Assembly: GCA_004431415.1 (NCBI GenBank)
Contig: QPMI01000515.1
Coordinates: 1-64,000, forward strand
From: Cyanophora paradoxa
Lineage: Eukaryota; Glaucocystophyceae; Cyanophorales; Cyanophoraceae
DNA: 64,000 nucleotides
Direction of reading: 5' to 3'
Part shown: piece after piece, positions 50,501 to 61,909 of the stretch
Layout of the letters: every line of letters starts with the position of its first letter
Position numbering within the stretch: position 1 is the stretch's first letter
Program-made: the position numbers and the translations under genes
The notes under the pieces: generated by a model
Databases searched by the model: none
Told to the model about the DNA's origin: nothing
Seen by the model: the letters and a program-made list of their open reading frames with translations, nothing else

Positions 50501-53500
50501 GGGAGGCACACGGTGTAGTTCTCTGATCCGCGCAGCGCCACCGCGCCCCGTGGCGCAACCGTGCACTTGAGCTGGTCCGCCTGACGGTAGAAACCTGCCG
50601 GCGAGTCAGAATGCTTGAATGCGGATCGCGTTTCCATTCAGGGAAATGAATTCATAATTACCTGCCCGGCATTCTTTGCAGGTTTGGAGGTTTTCGGCAG
50701 GGACTGTGCCCGGGCGGCAGAGCGTGCATTCTGTGCTCCCGGGCTGAGAGGACACTTTCAAGAGGGGACACCTGCGAGACGTTCGTCATCAGAGCTTGTC
50801 GATCGAGACTCAATTAAATTTGGTATTGCAACGAGGCCTCACCGGCGACATTCGTCGTTCACTTGATACGTCCCTGAACAATTGCAATCACAACATAAGC
50901 ATGTGCATCGCAAATAAAAGAGACGTCGACAATATGGATTCTTAAATCATCGGCAGCGATCGCACCGGCGGGACAGACGATGCACTCGCTGAGGGCGGCG
51001 TTCGGCACCGATCCGCCGCTGCAGTTCGTATACATGGCCGACCCCAATCCCGCGACGGCCCTTGGGGGCACCGGGATGCAGCTCGACGAGTTCGCGTGGC
51101 GGAAGGTGCCTGCAAATTGAATCGGCTGTTACTAGATACCATGTTCGAGTTCTCTGTCAAGCGAATTTACCTTCGCCGCACGGGACGCATTTCTGAAGAA
51201 AGAACGTCAATGAACAAGCCGAAAAAAGTGGCGAGCCGGACTGCACCTGCGAGTCGGTGGAAGACACGTAGCCTGGAGCGCACGCTACGCAGGCGGCTTT
51301 CCCCGGAACGCCGTTGACAGTGTTGAGAGGGCAGCTGCAAAGTTGACAGTGAGCAAAAGCATTTCGAGGGCCGGCCGCGGGATGCATATAGGTGAGAAGA
51401 CGATCTCGAAATCGCACCGCTCGCATATCTCCCCAACTTGATACGAGCCGGAGGGACACGCCCGGCACTGCTCCTTTGCCGCGTCGGGGATCCATCCCGC
51501 CGAGCAGTCGGTGAAGTTTGCAGAGCCCGGCAGGGCGACGGCACGGAAGGGGACGGCCGTGCAGACGAGCATGTCGGGCGCGCGGTACGTTCCGGCGCCG
51601 CAGGGGACACAGGATTGGAGGTCGTCGGCGGGGACGGTGCCCGGGCGGCACGGAGCGCAGGAGGTGCTGCCGGGCGCCGAGGAGATGGTGAGGATCGGGC
51701 AGCGCGCGCAGGCGTCCTGCTGCTGGTACGTCCCCGGGCTGCACGGCGTGCACTCGCTCTTGGCCCTGTTGCGAGTCCACCCGGGCGTGCAGTTCGTGTA
51801 CTGCTCCGAGCCCTGGAGCGCAACCGCCTCCTCTGGCACGGGCGTGCACATCTTGAAGCCGGCGGGGCGGTACGTTCCCGTGCCGCACGGCACGCAGGTC
51901 TGCACGGCGCTCGAATTGGGTGAAGCCAAACGGCGGAAGCTGCTCATGAACCAAAAGGCTAATCGCACCTGAGAGTCGAGCGCCGAGATCCACCCCGGCT
52001 CGCACGGCCGGCACTCAGTTTGCCCTGGCTGGCTCGCAACCGAGTTTAGAGCGCAACTGCGCATCGTTGAGCTCAGCGACGCGTTTCGAAAACTTGGAAA
52101 CACAGCGAAATCGCACCGCTCGCACGCCTCGCCAACCTGCGCGAAGCCCGCGGCGCACTGGACGCACTGCTCCTTGGCGCCGTCAGGCACCCAGCCGGGC
52201 GCGCACTCCGTGTAGCTCCATGCTCCCCGCAGAGACACCGCACGGAATGGGCTGCAACAAATTTATTCAGAGGCCACGCCGAGATTCGTGCACAAGAATA
52301 TCGGCGCTTACACGGCGGTGCAGATCTTCAGACCCTCATCGCGGTACGTCCCTGCCGGCCGCAATCGTGAGACGCAGGCCGGGTTTGCATGGCGAATCTC
52401 GAAGGAATAGAGCGGACCTGATGTGCAGGGCACGCAGGACTGGACGTCTTCCGCCTGTACGTGGCCCAGCGGGCACGGCTCGCACTCGGTGCTCCCGGCC
52501 GAGGACGCGACCGTGAGGAGCGGGCAGCTGTGCACGCAGAGAAATCAACTTTGTTTGAGAGGGAAATGTAGAAAATGGCACCGCTCGCAGGCGTCGCGGA
52601 CTTGGTACGTGCCTGCGTGCGATATTGATCAGCGCAGTCCCGAAAGTTGGGTCAAGTATTTGCGTACCAGCGGGACAGACGAGGCAGTCCGTCCTCGCGA
52701 GATTCGGCACGGAGCCTGGCGAGCAATACGTGAAATTCCAGGAGCCCTTCAGCGCGATGGCTCGCTCCGGAACGACAGCACAGCTGAGCATGCCGTCGGC
52801 GCGGTAGGTGCCTGGCCGATCGCACGCACGTCTCTCGTGAGTGCGAGTTCGAACCGACTCCGAACGTCAACGCGGCTCAACGCTCGCACCGGCCTGGCAG
52901 AGCTCGCACGACTGGCTGTCTGCGGTGGCCACTTGGCCTCGGGGGCACGGGGAGCACATGTACTGTCCCGGCGCCGAGCTAATCGCGTGTAGCGGGCACC
53001 TGTTTGAAATATCAATAGATTGAGCGCTAGGCACGACGCTTCGAAATCAAGTCAAGCCTGGCCTGCAGCTGACCTTTCGCACGTATCGTTCTTCTGGAAG
53101 CTCCCTGCAGGGCACTCCACGCACTCGGTGCGCGCGGGGCTCGGCACATAGCCCGCGAGGCACTCTATGAACGCCTGTGCGCCCTGCAGCGCAATGGATC
53201 GCTCCGGCGCCGGGACGCAGGCCGTCATGTTTCCTCCGCGGTACGTTCCTGTACGAACTCGTGAGGCGCGCTAGCAAAAGGTTTCGAGGCGCATTTGAAT
53301 TCGGTCTGCCCCTCACCGGCGCCGCAGGGCACGCAGGACTGCGAGTCGGCAGCGGCGACCTCGCCGAGCTTGCAGGGCGTGCACGCTTCGAGCCCGGCGG
53401 AGCTGGTGACCGTGTTGAGGGGGCACTTCTCGCAAGTAGCCACGTCGCTTCCCGTCGCCACAGTGAAGAAGGTGCCGGCTGCAGGGCCCTCATATGAGAT

Positions 53501-56500
53501 GCAAACAGAACGTGCGACGAAACAACGACGGCTGCGCGCTGACCAGGGCACGCGATACAGTTCGCCTTGTCTTCAGTCGCCACCTGTCCGCGGGGGCACT
53601 CCGTGCAGTTCGACCGCCCCGCTTCGGGCGCGATGCTGTTGCCGAAGCAGCGCAGGCACTCCGCCCCGTAGGCAAAGTAGCCCGGCAGACACGGCTGGCA
53701 CTCGACGCGCGAAATAACGCTCACAGTGCCTGCGCGAGCCATATGGGCTTAAGCTTCATCCGCGTCCACGATACAAAATATCACGGTGCGCACCGTTCTT
53801 GCAAGGCGCGCACTGTCCGAATGTGCCGGGAGTCGATGCATACGTGAGATCGGGGCACAGGATGCAAGCAGTGCGGTTCTCTCTTTGGTACGTCCCGGCC
53901 GGACTGTCGCAGGAGAGCAGCGTCATGCTTTCAGGATAAGATCGAAATCCATCAGGCGAGCACACCACTTTTCGCAGTGCGAAGCATCGGCCGAAGGCAC
54001 CTCTCCTTGTCCACAGTAAGAACACGAGCCGACCGTACCTGCGCAAATAATTTGAATATGCTTAAGCTTCGATGGTTAATAATTTGAATATGCTTAAGTT
54101 TTCAGAGACGGACCTCTCGAGGCCCACGTCTGGGCCGGGCACGCCAGGCAAACAGTCGCTCCGGTGTAAGGCAGGTACGTTCCTGGCTCGCAGACTGCGC
54201 ATGCACGCGCGGACATGAGCGATCGTATGCAAAGATGACGCCATCGCGAAACAAGGGTGGCCAGGCCGCGCACAAAGACACTCGGAGGTCCACTTGGTCG
54301 TTCGGGTGAACGCGGTGGCCGGACAGGGCGTGCAGGGGGCGCCGTCCGTGAGGGAGTACGTGTTTTGAGGACAATCTGCAAATTAAACAATACCGATCAG
54401 AGCTGAAGTCACGTAAATCATAACAGGACGGAGAGAGCGCACCGTAACATGACCCGGCGCCCCTTTCACTGTACGTTCCGGCGGGGCAGACTGCATGGCC
54501 ATGGCGAATGGCGTCAGTCGTGACGAATAAGGGAGGAATACCGCGAGAGGGCGGGGCGGGCCTGTGCACGACGTTGCGCCCTCTTCAGAGAAGGTGCCCT
54601 CGGGACACACATCCGCCTCGTCAGCGCTGATCACGCCCGTCCTGTTCGAGTAGAGACCTGCACGGAGCCTCATTAAAGAATACTGAACCAGCTTAGCTGC
54701 CAGATCCAAGTGGCCTATAAATAGGTACCTGGAGGGAGCGGCATGCAGTCCGGGTCGGCCGTGTCCCAGAAGACGGAAGGGGCGTTGAACGTCTGCCCGG
54801 CGGGGCAGTTCGTGTAGATTTTGATGACGCGCGCCCTGCTCCAGACGTGAGTCAAAATGGAAGCTCGAAAGAGCGGCACCGAGCGCTCACGCACGGCTGC
54901 TTGTTGTATAGAACGATGAAAGGGGACTCGGGGAAGGGCAAACGGTAATCGAACGATTCAAGTGTGCTGTGAGGAGCAGAGAGCAGAGACGTGAGCGGAG
55001 TTGAATGAAGCGCGAGGGAAAGCGCAAAAGTGGGCACCCCAAATCGTCGGTGACGTACCCGCCGCTGTGAGTCGGTCAGCAAGCTGCTCGTAAACACAAG
55101 ATTTATAGAAAGCGGGCTTGATGCGAACCCTATGTTCTGGTAAAAGTCTTTGATCGCCACACGCACAGGACCCATCGCATCGCCTTCAACATTTTCAATC
55201 TGCTACATATCAGCGTTGTTGTAGAGCAAAACCTTCCGGCCAATAAATTTCAAATATTAATGCACCTTCAAAAGCTCGGCGGGGCCTGTGGAGGACACGA
55301 CGATGTTGCGCAGGCGGTTTTCGGGGAATGTGAAAACCTCTTGGTCCGAGAGGTACTGCTGGCAGTCCGTGTCCTCCGCCGTGTGCCTCTGGCGGACGAC
55401 GAAGAGGGAGCCCCGCGAGTAGACCGCTGCCCGGACCGAGTACCACTCGCTGAGGCTTGGGGCCCAGCCCTCCGGCTGCAGACGCAGCCTCCCGCTCACC
55501 TCCCCGCCGATCCCGCTCTCAAACGTTCCGGGGCGCCTGTCGGCCATATCAGAGAGGCTCTCGCACTGACGCAAAGCAAGCAGCACCTGAGCCGGATGAT
55601 CTCTGCGCAGCATCGAACGCGCACATCGAACGCGCAAAGACAGTCAGTCAGGAAGGGCAACGCGGGCCGCGCGCGCACCGTCGCCCAGGACGTAGTACGA
55701 GAAGGGCCGCCCGTGTCCCTCGACGAACTTGCCCTCCAGGGCGCCGATTCCGTAGCCCGCCTCACTCGCGTGGCCGTTCTGGACGATGCAGGACTCGGCG
55801 AGGGGCACCGAGCGCTCCGCGATGGGCACAGGCGCGCGGCGCGGCGCGGCCACGGATCCCGCCAGGCTCCAAGACCAGAGGGCGATCACGTGCTTAACGG
55901 TCGAGGGGCAGACGCCCCGCACGCGGGCCGCTGAGCACTCCTGTTGAAAGAACGGAGTCCTGCCAACACATGTTGCGTTAGCGTCGACGCCAAAGACATA
56001 ACGAATCGCGATCGCGAGCTTGGCGCGCCTTGAGATTGCATGGTACGCCAAGGGCCCGCTCGGCTCGACGCGCCCGTCCGCGGTCATGGCGTGGACCGCG
56101 GGCCCTACCGGGATCCTCTCCGGCAGCACGACGTACCCCGAGAACTCCGGTCTGTCGATGAACGCCACGGGATCTCCGCCGGGGTACACGCCCGTCGCGT
56201 CGGCCGTGTACCCCGCCGGGGCCAGGGCCGCCAAGGAGTCTCGCATGGGAAGGGGGACGGCCCCCGAGAATCTGCAGAGCAGGATGCGAGGCTCCACGTT
56301 CACGCTGACAACGATTGCGTTGGCAGGTACAACGGTCGCGTTGCTTAGGGGAATTCCGTCCAGTTCCAAGTGCACCCGGTAGCTTGCCGCAAAATACGCT
56401 ATGCCCCGTTGCCTGCGACGAAGTATTCAAAGCAGTTTTGCATATAATAATAAGATATTCTGGCGTTTGCTCACCAGAACGAGAAAATCGCGGTGTGGGA

Positions 56501-57840
56501 CAGGAAATCGGGCCACGCGGGGCCGAAGAAAGGTCTGCAGAACAGGGGCGCGGTATCGAACTTGAACAGACCCCATGCGCTCTGCCGCCGCCGGAGTGTG
56601 GCGTATCCATTGACGTCTGTGTGGTACAAGTACCCCGTATTTGCTCTTGCGTCGTATCCCGCTTGCGCCGCGTTCGGCGTGGACAGTATTAAGTTGCCGA
56701 ACGCCGCAATCCCGTTGATCCTGTGCATGTACATGTGCGCAGGAGCGAACTCAGCATTAGCTGTATAAGAAATAGAAAACGCAGATCTAGGGGGCGCGCG
56801 CGAGGAACGAAGGCACCCTCCGAGGAGCTCTTCTGTCTTTCCGTCGAGCTTGTACGCCCCGATCGACAGATAGAGCGAGGCCTCCGCGTAAGCCCGGTAC
56901 CACCTGCGTGGGCAGAGCGGATGAAGATTAAGAAACAGGTGCGCGGAATCACTGGCCCGGCTCGCCTTTCATCTAGAGAGAAGCTCCGCCCCAGCGAGAC
57001 AAAGTTGTACGGGTCTGAGGCGCAGCCCGGCCACGTAGCCGTGGGCTGCTCGGGCCAATCCACGTTCTCGGTGTAGGGGTCTCCCGTCGCGTTGCAGCAG
57101 AGGCTGCAGCCTGCGCCCAGCGGTCATTGCCGAGCCGGCGCCTGCGGGCTGCTCGAACCAAGCCGCATGCGCAGCGCACGCACCCGAAAAAGCGAAGGAA
57201 AGAAGGTTGAGGGCGCGCCAGTGGCCGCAGCCGCGGATCGTGCCGGCGCCCAGCGCTCCGGACGAGAAGAAAAGCCGCTCGGTCCTCTCTGTGTCGGGAA
57301 CTCTGAAGCACCGCGACGCGTAGAGGGGAATGCCGTCCCCTCCAACTCCGACAAGGCCGCCCGCCGGCCAAGGCAGCCGGGCCAGGCCGTTGCTCTGGCC
57401 GGCCCACGTCGCTGCGCTCCGCAGGAATCTGCCGTCGCCCGCCCGCGCCGGCCGCACGTCGATGTCCTGCCCTCGGTCGGCGAGAGTTCGCCGGCTCGCA
57501 AGGAAAGTAGAGGCTCTAAATCTCACCCGGCCCGGAAAAGGAGTGGACGTCGTGAAAGCAAAGTCAACAGGATCAACGTCCGTCAAGTATCCAAAGGTTT
57601 TCTGCCAGATAGAGATCGTCGGATCCGGACAATCGGTCGCATAAAAATCTATAAACAGAGCCCACCGTAGAGTAGAAAGGCCCGGTCCAGCTGGGCAGGG
57701 ACGGGATGGCCCTCATGAAGCGGACGGAGTTTGCCTCCAGATTCCACTCGCACACGACGAGGTTGTCGTCCAGGTCCCGGGCCACGACGAGGAGGCTGGG
57801 GCCGCGCGCCCCCACGGGGTAGTCCCATGTCGCCAGCGGC
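44590..57840 (-). CDS. Giant type I membrane protein with cysteine-rich ectodomain
   Basis: Many exons on the minus strand. The first clear block (57,840-57,670) reads WDYPVGARGPSLLVVARDLD. Ectodomain exons follow near 57,590-57,090, 57,040-56,480, 56,390-55,660, 55,600-55,260 and 55,150-54,850, of unrecognised type. From about 54,840 to 45,550 come cysteine-rich repeats. The exon 45687-44993 ends the ectodomain, crosses the membrane (WLFLFVLAAVVLFASVLSLA) and has a basic stop-transfer. The final exon 44963-44590 encodes a ~120-residue cytoplasmic tail with proline- and charge-rich sequence; it needs a 29-nt intron, in phase. Probably a surface receptor or adhesin. The start codon is not fixed, and the N-terminal exons could belong to a separate gene. 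Confidence 0.65.
45081..45173 (-). other. Transmembrane segment of the cysteine-rich protein
   Basis: ALNWLFLFVLAAVVLFASVL plus 11 more apolar residues, followed by Arg-rich sequence (SVRRIRRLHLLYRG): a single stop-transfer anchor giving N-out, C-in topology. Confidence 0.8.
46193..46226. repeat. Long G run
   Basis: Nearly uninterrupted G for about 34 nt in an intron of the cysteine-rich gene; similar runs occur at 6,549-6,568, 42,183-42,201 and 43,806-43,822 (and C at 62,479-62,495 on the plus strand). Length is unreliable in any sequencing method. Confidence 0.7.
48371..48534. repeat. 82-bp tandem duplication inside an intron
   Basis: Two near-identical 82-bp units begin gaagaccagttttc at 48,371 and 48,453. 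They lie in a long intron (about 48,150-49,130) of the cysteine-rich gene. Confidence 0.85.
48540..48810. repeat. Second tandem repeat array in the same intron
   Basis: Two close copies with an 85-bp period (ctccctagctgtcttgctcg at 48,642 and 48,727), ending cgccgcgtacgccgcacgg, plus a diverged copy from about 48,545. Confidence 0.8.
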
Positions 57841-58852
57841 GCCGCGAAGAGCGCAGCTGGGCGCTCCGCAAGTTAGCTGCAGTGAGGGCGCTCGCTGAGA
57901 GAGCGGGCGCTAGCGGGGCGAGGGCGCGTGCTGAGCACTAAAGCTCGCGCGCGGGGGCTGGCAAGGGGGACCGGCGCTCATGCGCGTATGTATTCGAATT
58001 CGTATGCCGCGGCATCAATACATTTCCGCATCAGGGCGGCGCCTTGCAATGGCGCCTTAATGAATGAATGCCACGATGGATTTCTAGACCGTGCCACAGT
58101 GCCCGCGCCGCGGCTCGGGTGCACGCAGTACTGGTACCAGTGCCACGCACTTTTAAGGCCCGGGAGTTCATGACCTGCGCGCCGCGGCGTGCGGGTTCGA
58201 GCATGAGTCGTCAGGCGCGCGGAGGGGGCCGCCGCATGCATGTATTTAGCTACGTATATATATACACGCTTAGCTTTGCGAGCGCCCGCACGCGCGCGCA
58301 CCATTGTATGCGGCTCCGGCGAATGCGCTGCAATGGGCGAACACTACAGCTACTATACAAAGCCCGACAAGGCTGCTTCCGTCTGTGCAAAGGCTGCAGC
58401 TGCGCTCGCTCGCGCGTATACGTGTACGCGTAGGCATATGCATACAGACGGATCCGGAGCGCCAGGACTGCGCCTCCGCGCGCGCGGGTACGTTCCGTGC
58501 GCTCTTACCATGCATATGACCGCGGCGTACGCGTGCGGCGGATCATATGCACCGCTAAGCCGCGCGCTGTTCGACGGTCGCTTTGCCTCACTGCCCCAGT
58601 GCCGCTGTTCGGGCCTGGTCCTCACTGCCCCAGTGCCCCCGCACAGGGCCGCACTGCCGCAGTGTCGCACTAGTACGGCGGCACTACTAGGCTAGTACTG
58701 GTGAGAGCTCTCAGAGAGTCAGAGTCTCTCTCTCGAGTCGGCGGCGACTCGGCGCGCGGCGCGGCGGCGCCGCCGCGCGGCGGTACTACTAGTACTAGTC
58801 CCGCCGGGACTCCCGTCCGGTCCCGCCGCCGCGGGCCCACTGCACTGTGAGC

Positions 58853-59352
58853 AGGGTTCCGGCCGAAAAATTTTTCGAAAAATAAAACAAAATTTTTTGT
58901 AAAATTTTTTGAAAAATTTTTTGGTCTCGGCTGGACGCTCAAAAAATTTTGCTCGAGAAAATATTCGGGGGGCCCTTTTCTCGTGCAGAACACGTCGTAA
59001 TAAGCTTCCTGTACGTATCTCTTGCATGTATAATGAAGTTTAAGCGATAAGCAATGCGATAGGGGCACTCAGCACGTCGATAAGGGTCAGACCTCACTGT
59101 ACCCCTGGCGAGCCCTAGGAAATTCATGAGTGTGCCTTCGCCCAAATGGGCTCGAAATAAAACTTCTGACCACTTCCCATGCTACAAGAATGTCAAGAGG
59201 ACCTTAAGAGCACGTTTAGAGCGCGTTTGCGCGCCTCTGGAACGTGCCTTCTCGTTTGTATGGCAAAAATTTTTGAGAAATTTTTCAAAAATTTTTTAAA
59301 ATTTTTAAAATTTTTTGGGGGTCTCCTGGGCCCACAAAAAATTTTGGAACTC
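58853..59352. mobile_element. MITE-like element with A/T-rich inverted ends
   Basis: About 500 bp. Left end GGGTTCCGGCCGAAAAATTT and right end AAAATTTTGGAACTC are imperfect inverted repeats, each followed inward by dense AAAATTTTTT runs. The middle is unique and non-coding. Size matches the element at 39,724-40,230. Confidence 0.45.
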
Positions 59353-60023
59353 TGACTGTGAGTCTGTGACTGCAGCTGAGGGCCTGAGGCTGGGCCGCCG
59401 AAGTTGGTGGGCCACTGGGCCAGTGGCGGGCCACTGGCGGCTCAGCGGCTGGCCCCGCGCGCGGGCCGCGGGCCGCGGCCCCGGTGGGCCGGCGCCGGCC
59501 GCCGGCGCGGACCGTTTGACCGGCGGCGGTGGCGCCGGTGGCCCCGGCTGGCCCGCCGGCCCGGCGCCGGGCCCGTGACCGTGGCAGTGTCGAGTCAGTG
59601 ATGAGCTCAAGCCAGAGAAAGCGTTCGGGTAACCTGGCGGCTCCGCGGCTTGGCGGCTTGACTCGGAACGTTTACTTGACCGACCGAGACCCATGCAGTC
59701 TGATGCAGAGCTAATTAATCTATGCCTTTTTTTTGGGTGAATTACCGGCCACAGCCTATAGCTAGCCTCTGATCTAGATCTAGTCTACTAGCCAGCACTG
59801 CGGCACTGTGGGGGCGTATACAGGCAAGGTGGGGCATGAGTGGTCGGTGCTGTCGCTGGGATTCGAAGGCGTGATTCTCATCGCAGGGCGATTCGCGATC
59901 GAACACGGAAGGCATATGCATGAAATGAAATTAAAAGCGTGCCACGGTGCACGTGTACATGTACGGTACATGTATGCATATGCATTATAACGTTAACGTT
60001 AACCACACCCGTGACCGGACCGC

Positions 60024-60055
<32 letters not shown>

Positions 60056-60527
60056 GAAAAGCGTGTACTACGGTAATTAATCTATAGCTATGCCTGCTAG
60101 AACGCCCTGCAGCTGCTTGAATGAGCTCGAGTGTGAGTCGAGTCAGCATGTATGCCATATGCATCATGATCATGACCACTTTCAAAGTTAATTATAAGTC
60201 AAGCCTTATCTAAAGTACCATATCATGATCATGGCATATTACGTATACCCGGCCATGTATGATGATTTGCTAATTGGCACCAGCATTGCAAGTGAATTTG
60301 CAACTTGATTCGGGCAGGCGTGCCTGCAGGTGGGCATTCATGATTTAACCAAGCCGGCGCCTGAAGAGTCGCGCGCATTGTCAGCCTGGCAGTGACAAAT
60401 TCACTGACAATACTACTAGTACTGTACTAGTAGTTCCGCCCAGTGCACGTGGGCCAGTCACACAGACTCACACTGAGTGGCAAGTTCCGCAGTGAACCGC
60501 ACTGGTCCGCACAGTTAGGATCGTGGC

Positions 60528-61077
60528 CGTGGACCGGGCCGGGCCGACCCGGGTCGACCCGGTCGGGTCGGCCCGGCAAGCGGGTCGATCGGGCCGAGCT
60601 CCCGACCCGGGTCAGACCCGATCCGGGCCCGAACCGGGTCGACCCGGGCCGGAGGGTCTTGGGTACACCCTTGGGGACCGTTCTCCACCTTTCTGAAGTG
60701 TTGATAAATGCTGAGACTTCGAATATATAACACATAATATGTGTATTACACTTATATGTCGCACAGATGCATGCAGATGTACATGTACAGTGGACGTGGC
60801 TGCTTGATGGAATATACGTACGTATACCCCCCGAAACAGCAGAAGTTCGTACGTATCCGGAGCGCATAATGCATCTAGATATTGCAAATATTGCATCTTT
60901 ATAATGTATCTGCTGCATTGTAGCACGTTTTCGATGTAATTCATCACGTTTGCGGTGTTCTTTCGGTCGAGAAGGCGGGATCGAAGTACCCCCCCTGGGC
61001 CGACCCGGGTCGACCCGGTCGAGTCGGCCGGGCGAGCGGGTCGGGTCGATCGGGCCGACCCCCCGACCCGGTCCACG
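60528..61077. mobile_element. MITE-like element with CGTGGACCGGG termini
   Basis: About 550 bp. CGTGGACCGGG at the left and CCCGGTCCACG at the right are exact inverted repeats. Both end regions are packed with GACCCGGGTCGACCCGG units (60,540-60,640 and 60,998-61,075). The middle is AT-rich and non-coding. Confidence 0.55.
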
Positions 61078-61909
61078 CCCCTACTCAGGCCTCTGCAGGC
61101 TCAGCTGCAGCCTGCAGGTCAGCTATAGCCTCATATAGCCGCATGCCATGGCCATGCTCAGTGCTCACTGAGTCACGATCACGCATACATGCGCATTGCG
61201 CACCCCCGGGGCCGCCGGGGGCCGCCGCCGCCCCCAGCCTCAAAGTACCATACCGTAGCTATAGTAACCGTACTAGAACGCGCGCGCGCGCCGGGCGGCC
61301 ACAAACACCCAGCCTGGCAGACCTGAGACGCTAGAACGGTACGGCCCGGCCCGGCGGGTCACGGGGTTTTGCTGAACGATAGCTAGCTGCCGCAGCTCGT
61401 GCCACTACGGCGAGCCTCGCCGATCTACGGCAGCTGCGGGCAGCACGGCGCGCGCGGGCGCGCGTGCGCGCTCATTCAACCAGCCCGCCGGACTAGTACT
61501 GGACCAGCCTAACAGCCGCTGAGCTGCGCGTTGATCTCGCGGCACTAGTATTGATTATATATATAACTATTTTAGAAGGAGCACATATATATACATGGAC
61601 ATGGCGGCGCGCAACTTTGGCAACGCGCACGCACGGCGCAGTATATAGCTACAGTACGGCGCATTCGTTCTTCATGATCAGACTTGATTTCGATCACTGA
61701 GACCGTACGCGTCGGACTAAGCGTATATGTTTTTAAGGAGCAGCCAAAGCACGCATAGTTCAAATGTATCAGCATCGATGTCGGTTCAATGAGCTCGCAC
61801 TCACCGAGACAATACGGCGTGAGCATCGATATGAATTAGGCTGCGCGAGCGACCGGTATACGTACCGCTGGCATATGCATGCGCACCGGTACCGTCGACG
61901 TCCACACGC

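Larger units (their letters stand above)
45550..54840 (-). repeat. GCC2/GCC3 (ephrin-receptor-like) cysteine-rich repeats
   Basis: Dozens of units of the type CVPCGAGTYRAPDMLVC and CTPCSPGTYQQQDACARC, with CxxCPxGTxS spacing and GxxxCxxC ends. Many units are bounded by 60-110 bp introns in the same relative place, a pattern of growth by exon duplication. The unit resembles TNFR/ephrin-receptor-like cysteine-rich modules. Confidence 0.85.
57900..61900. other. Gene-poor, palindrome-dense interval with two MITE-like elements
   Basis: No supportable gene. The DNA resembles 38,820-42,490: CATATGCAT, TACTAGTACTAGT, GCGCGC and TCATGATCATGA clusters. An (AT)n microsatellite of about 28 nt is at 60,022-60,050. 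TIR elements lie at 58,853-59,352 and 60,528-61,077. Confidence 0.6.
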
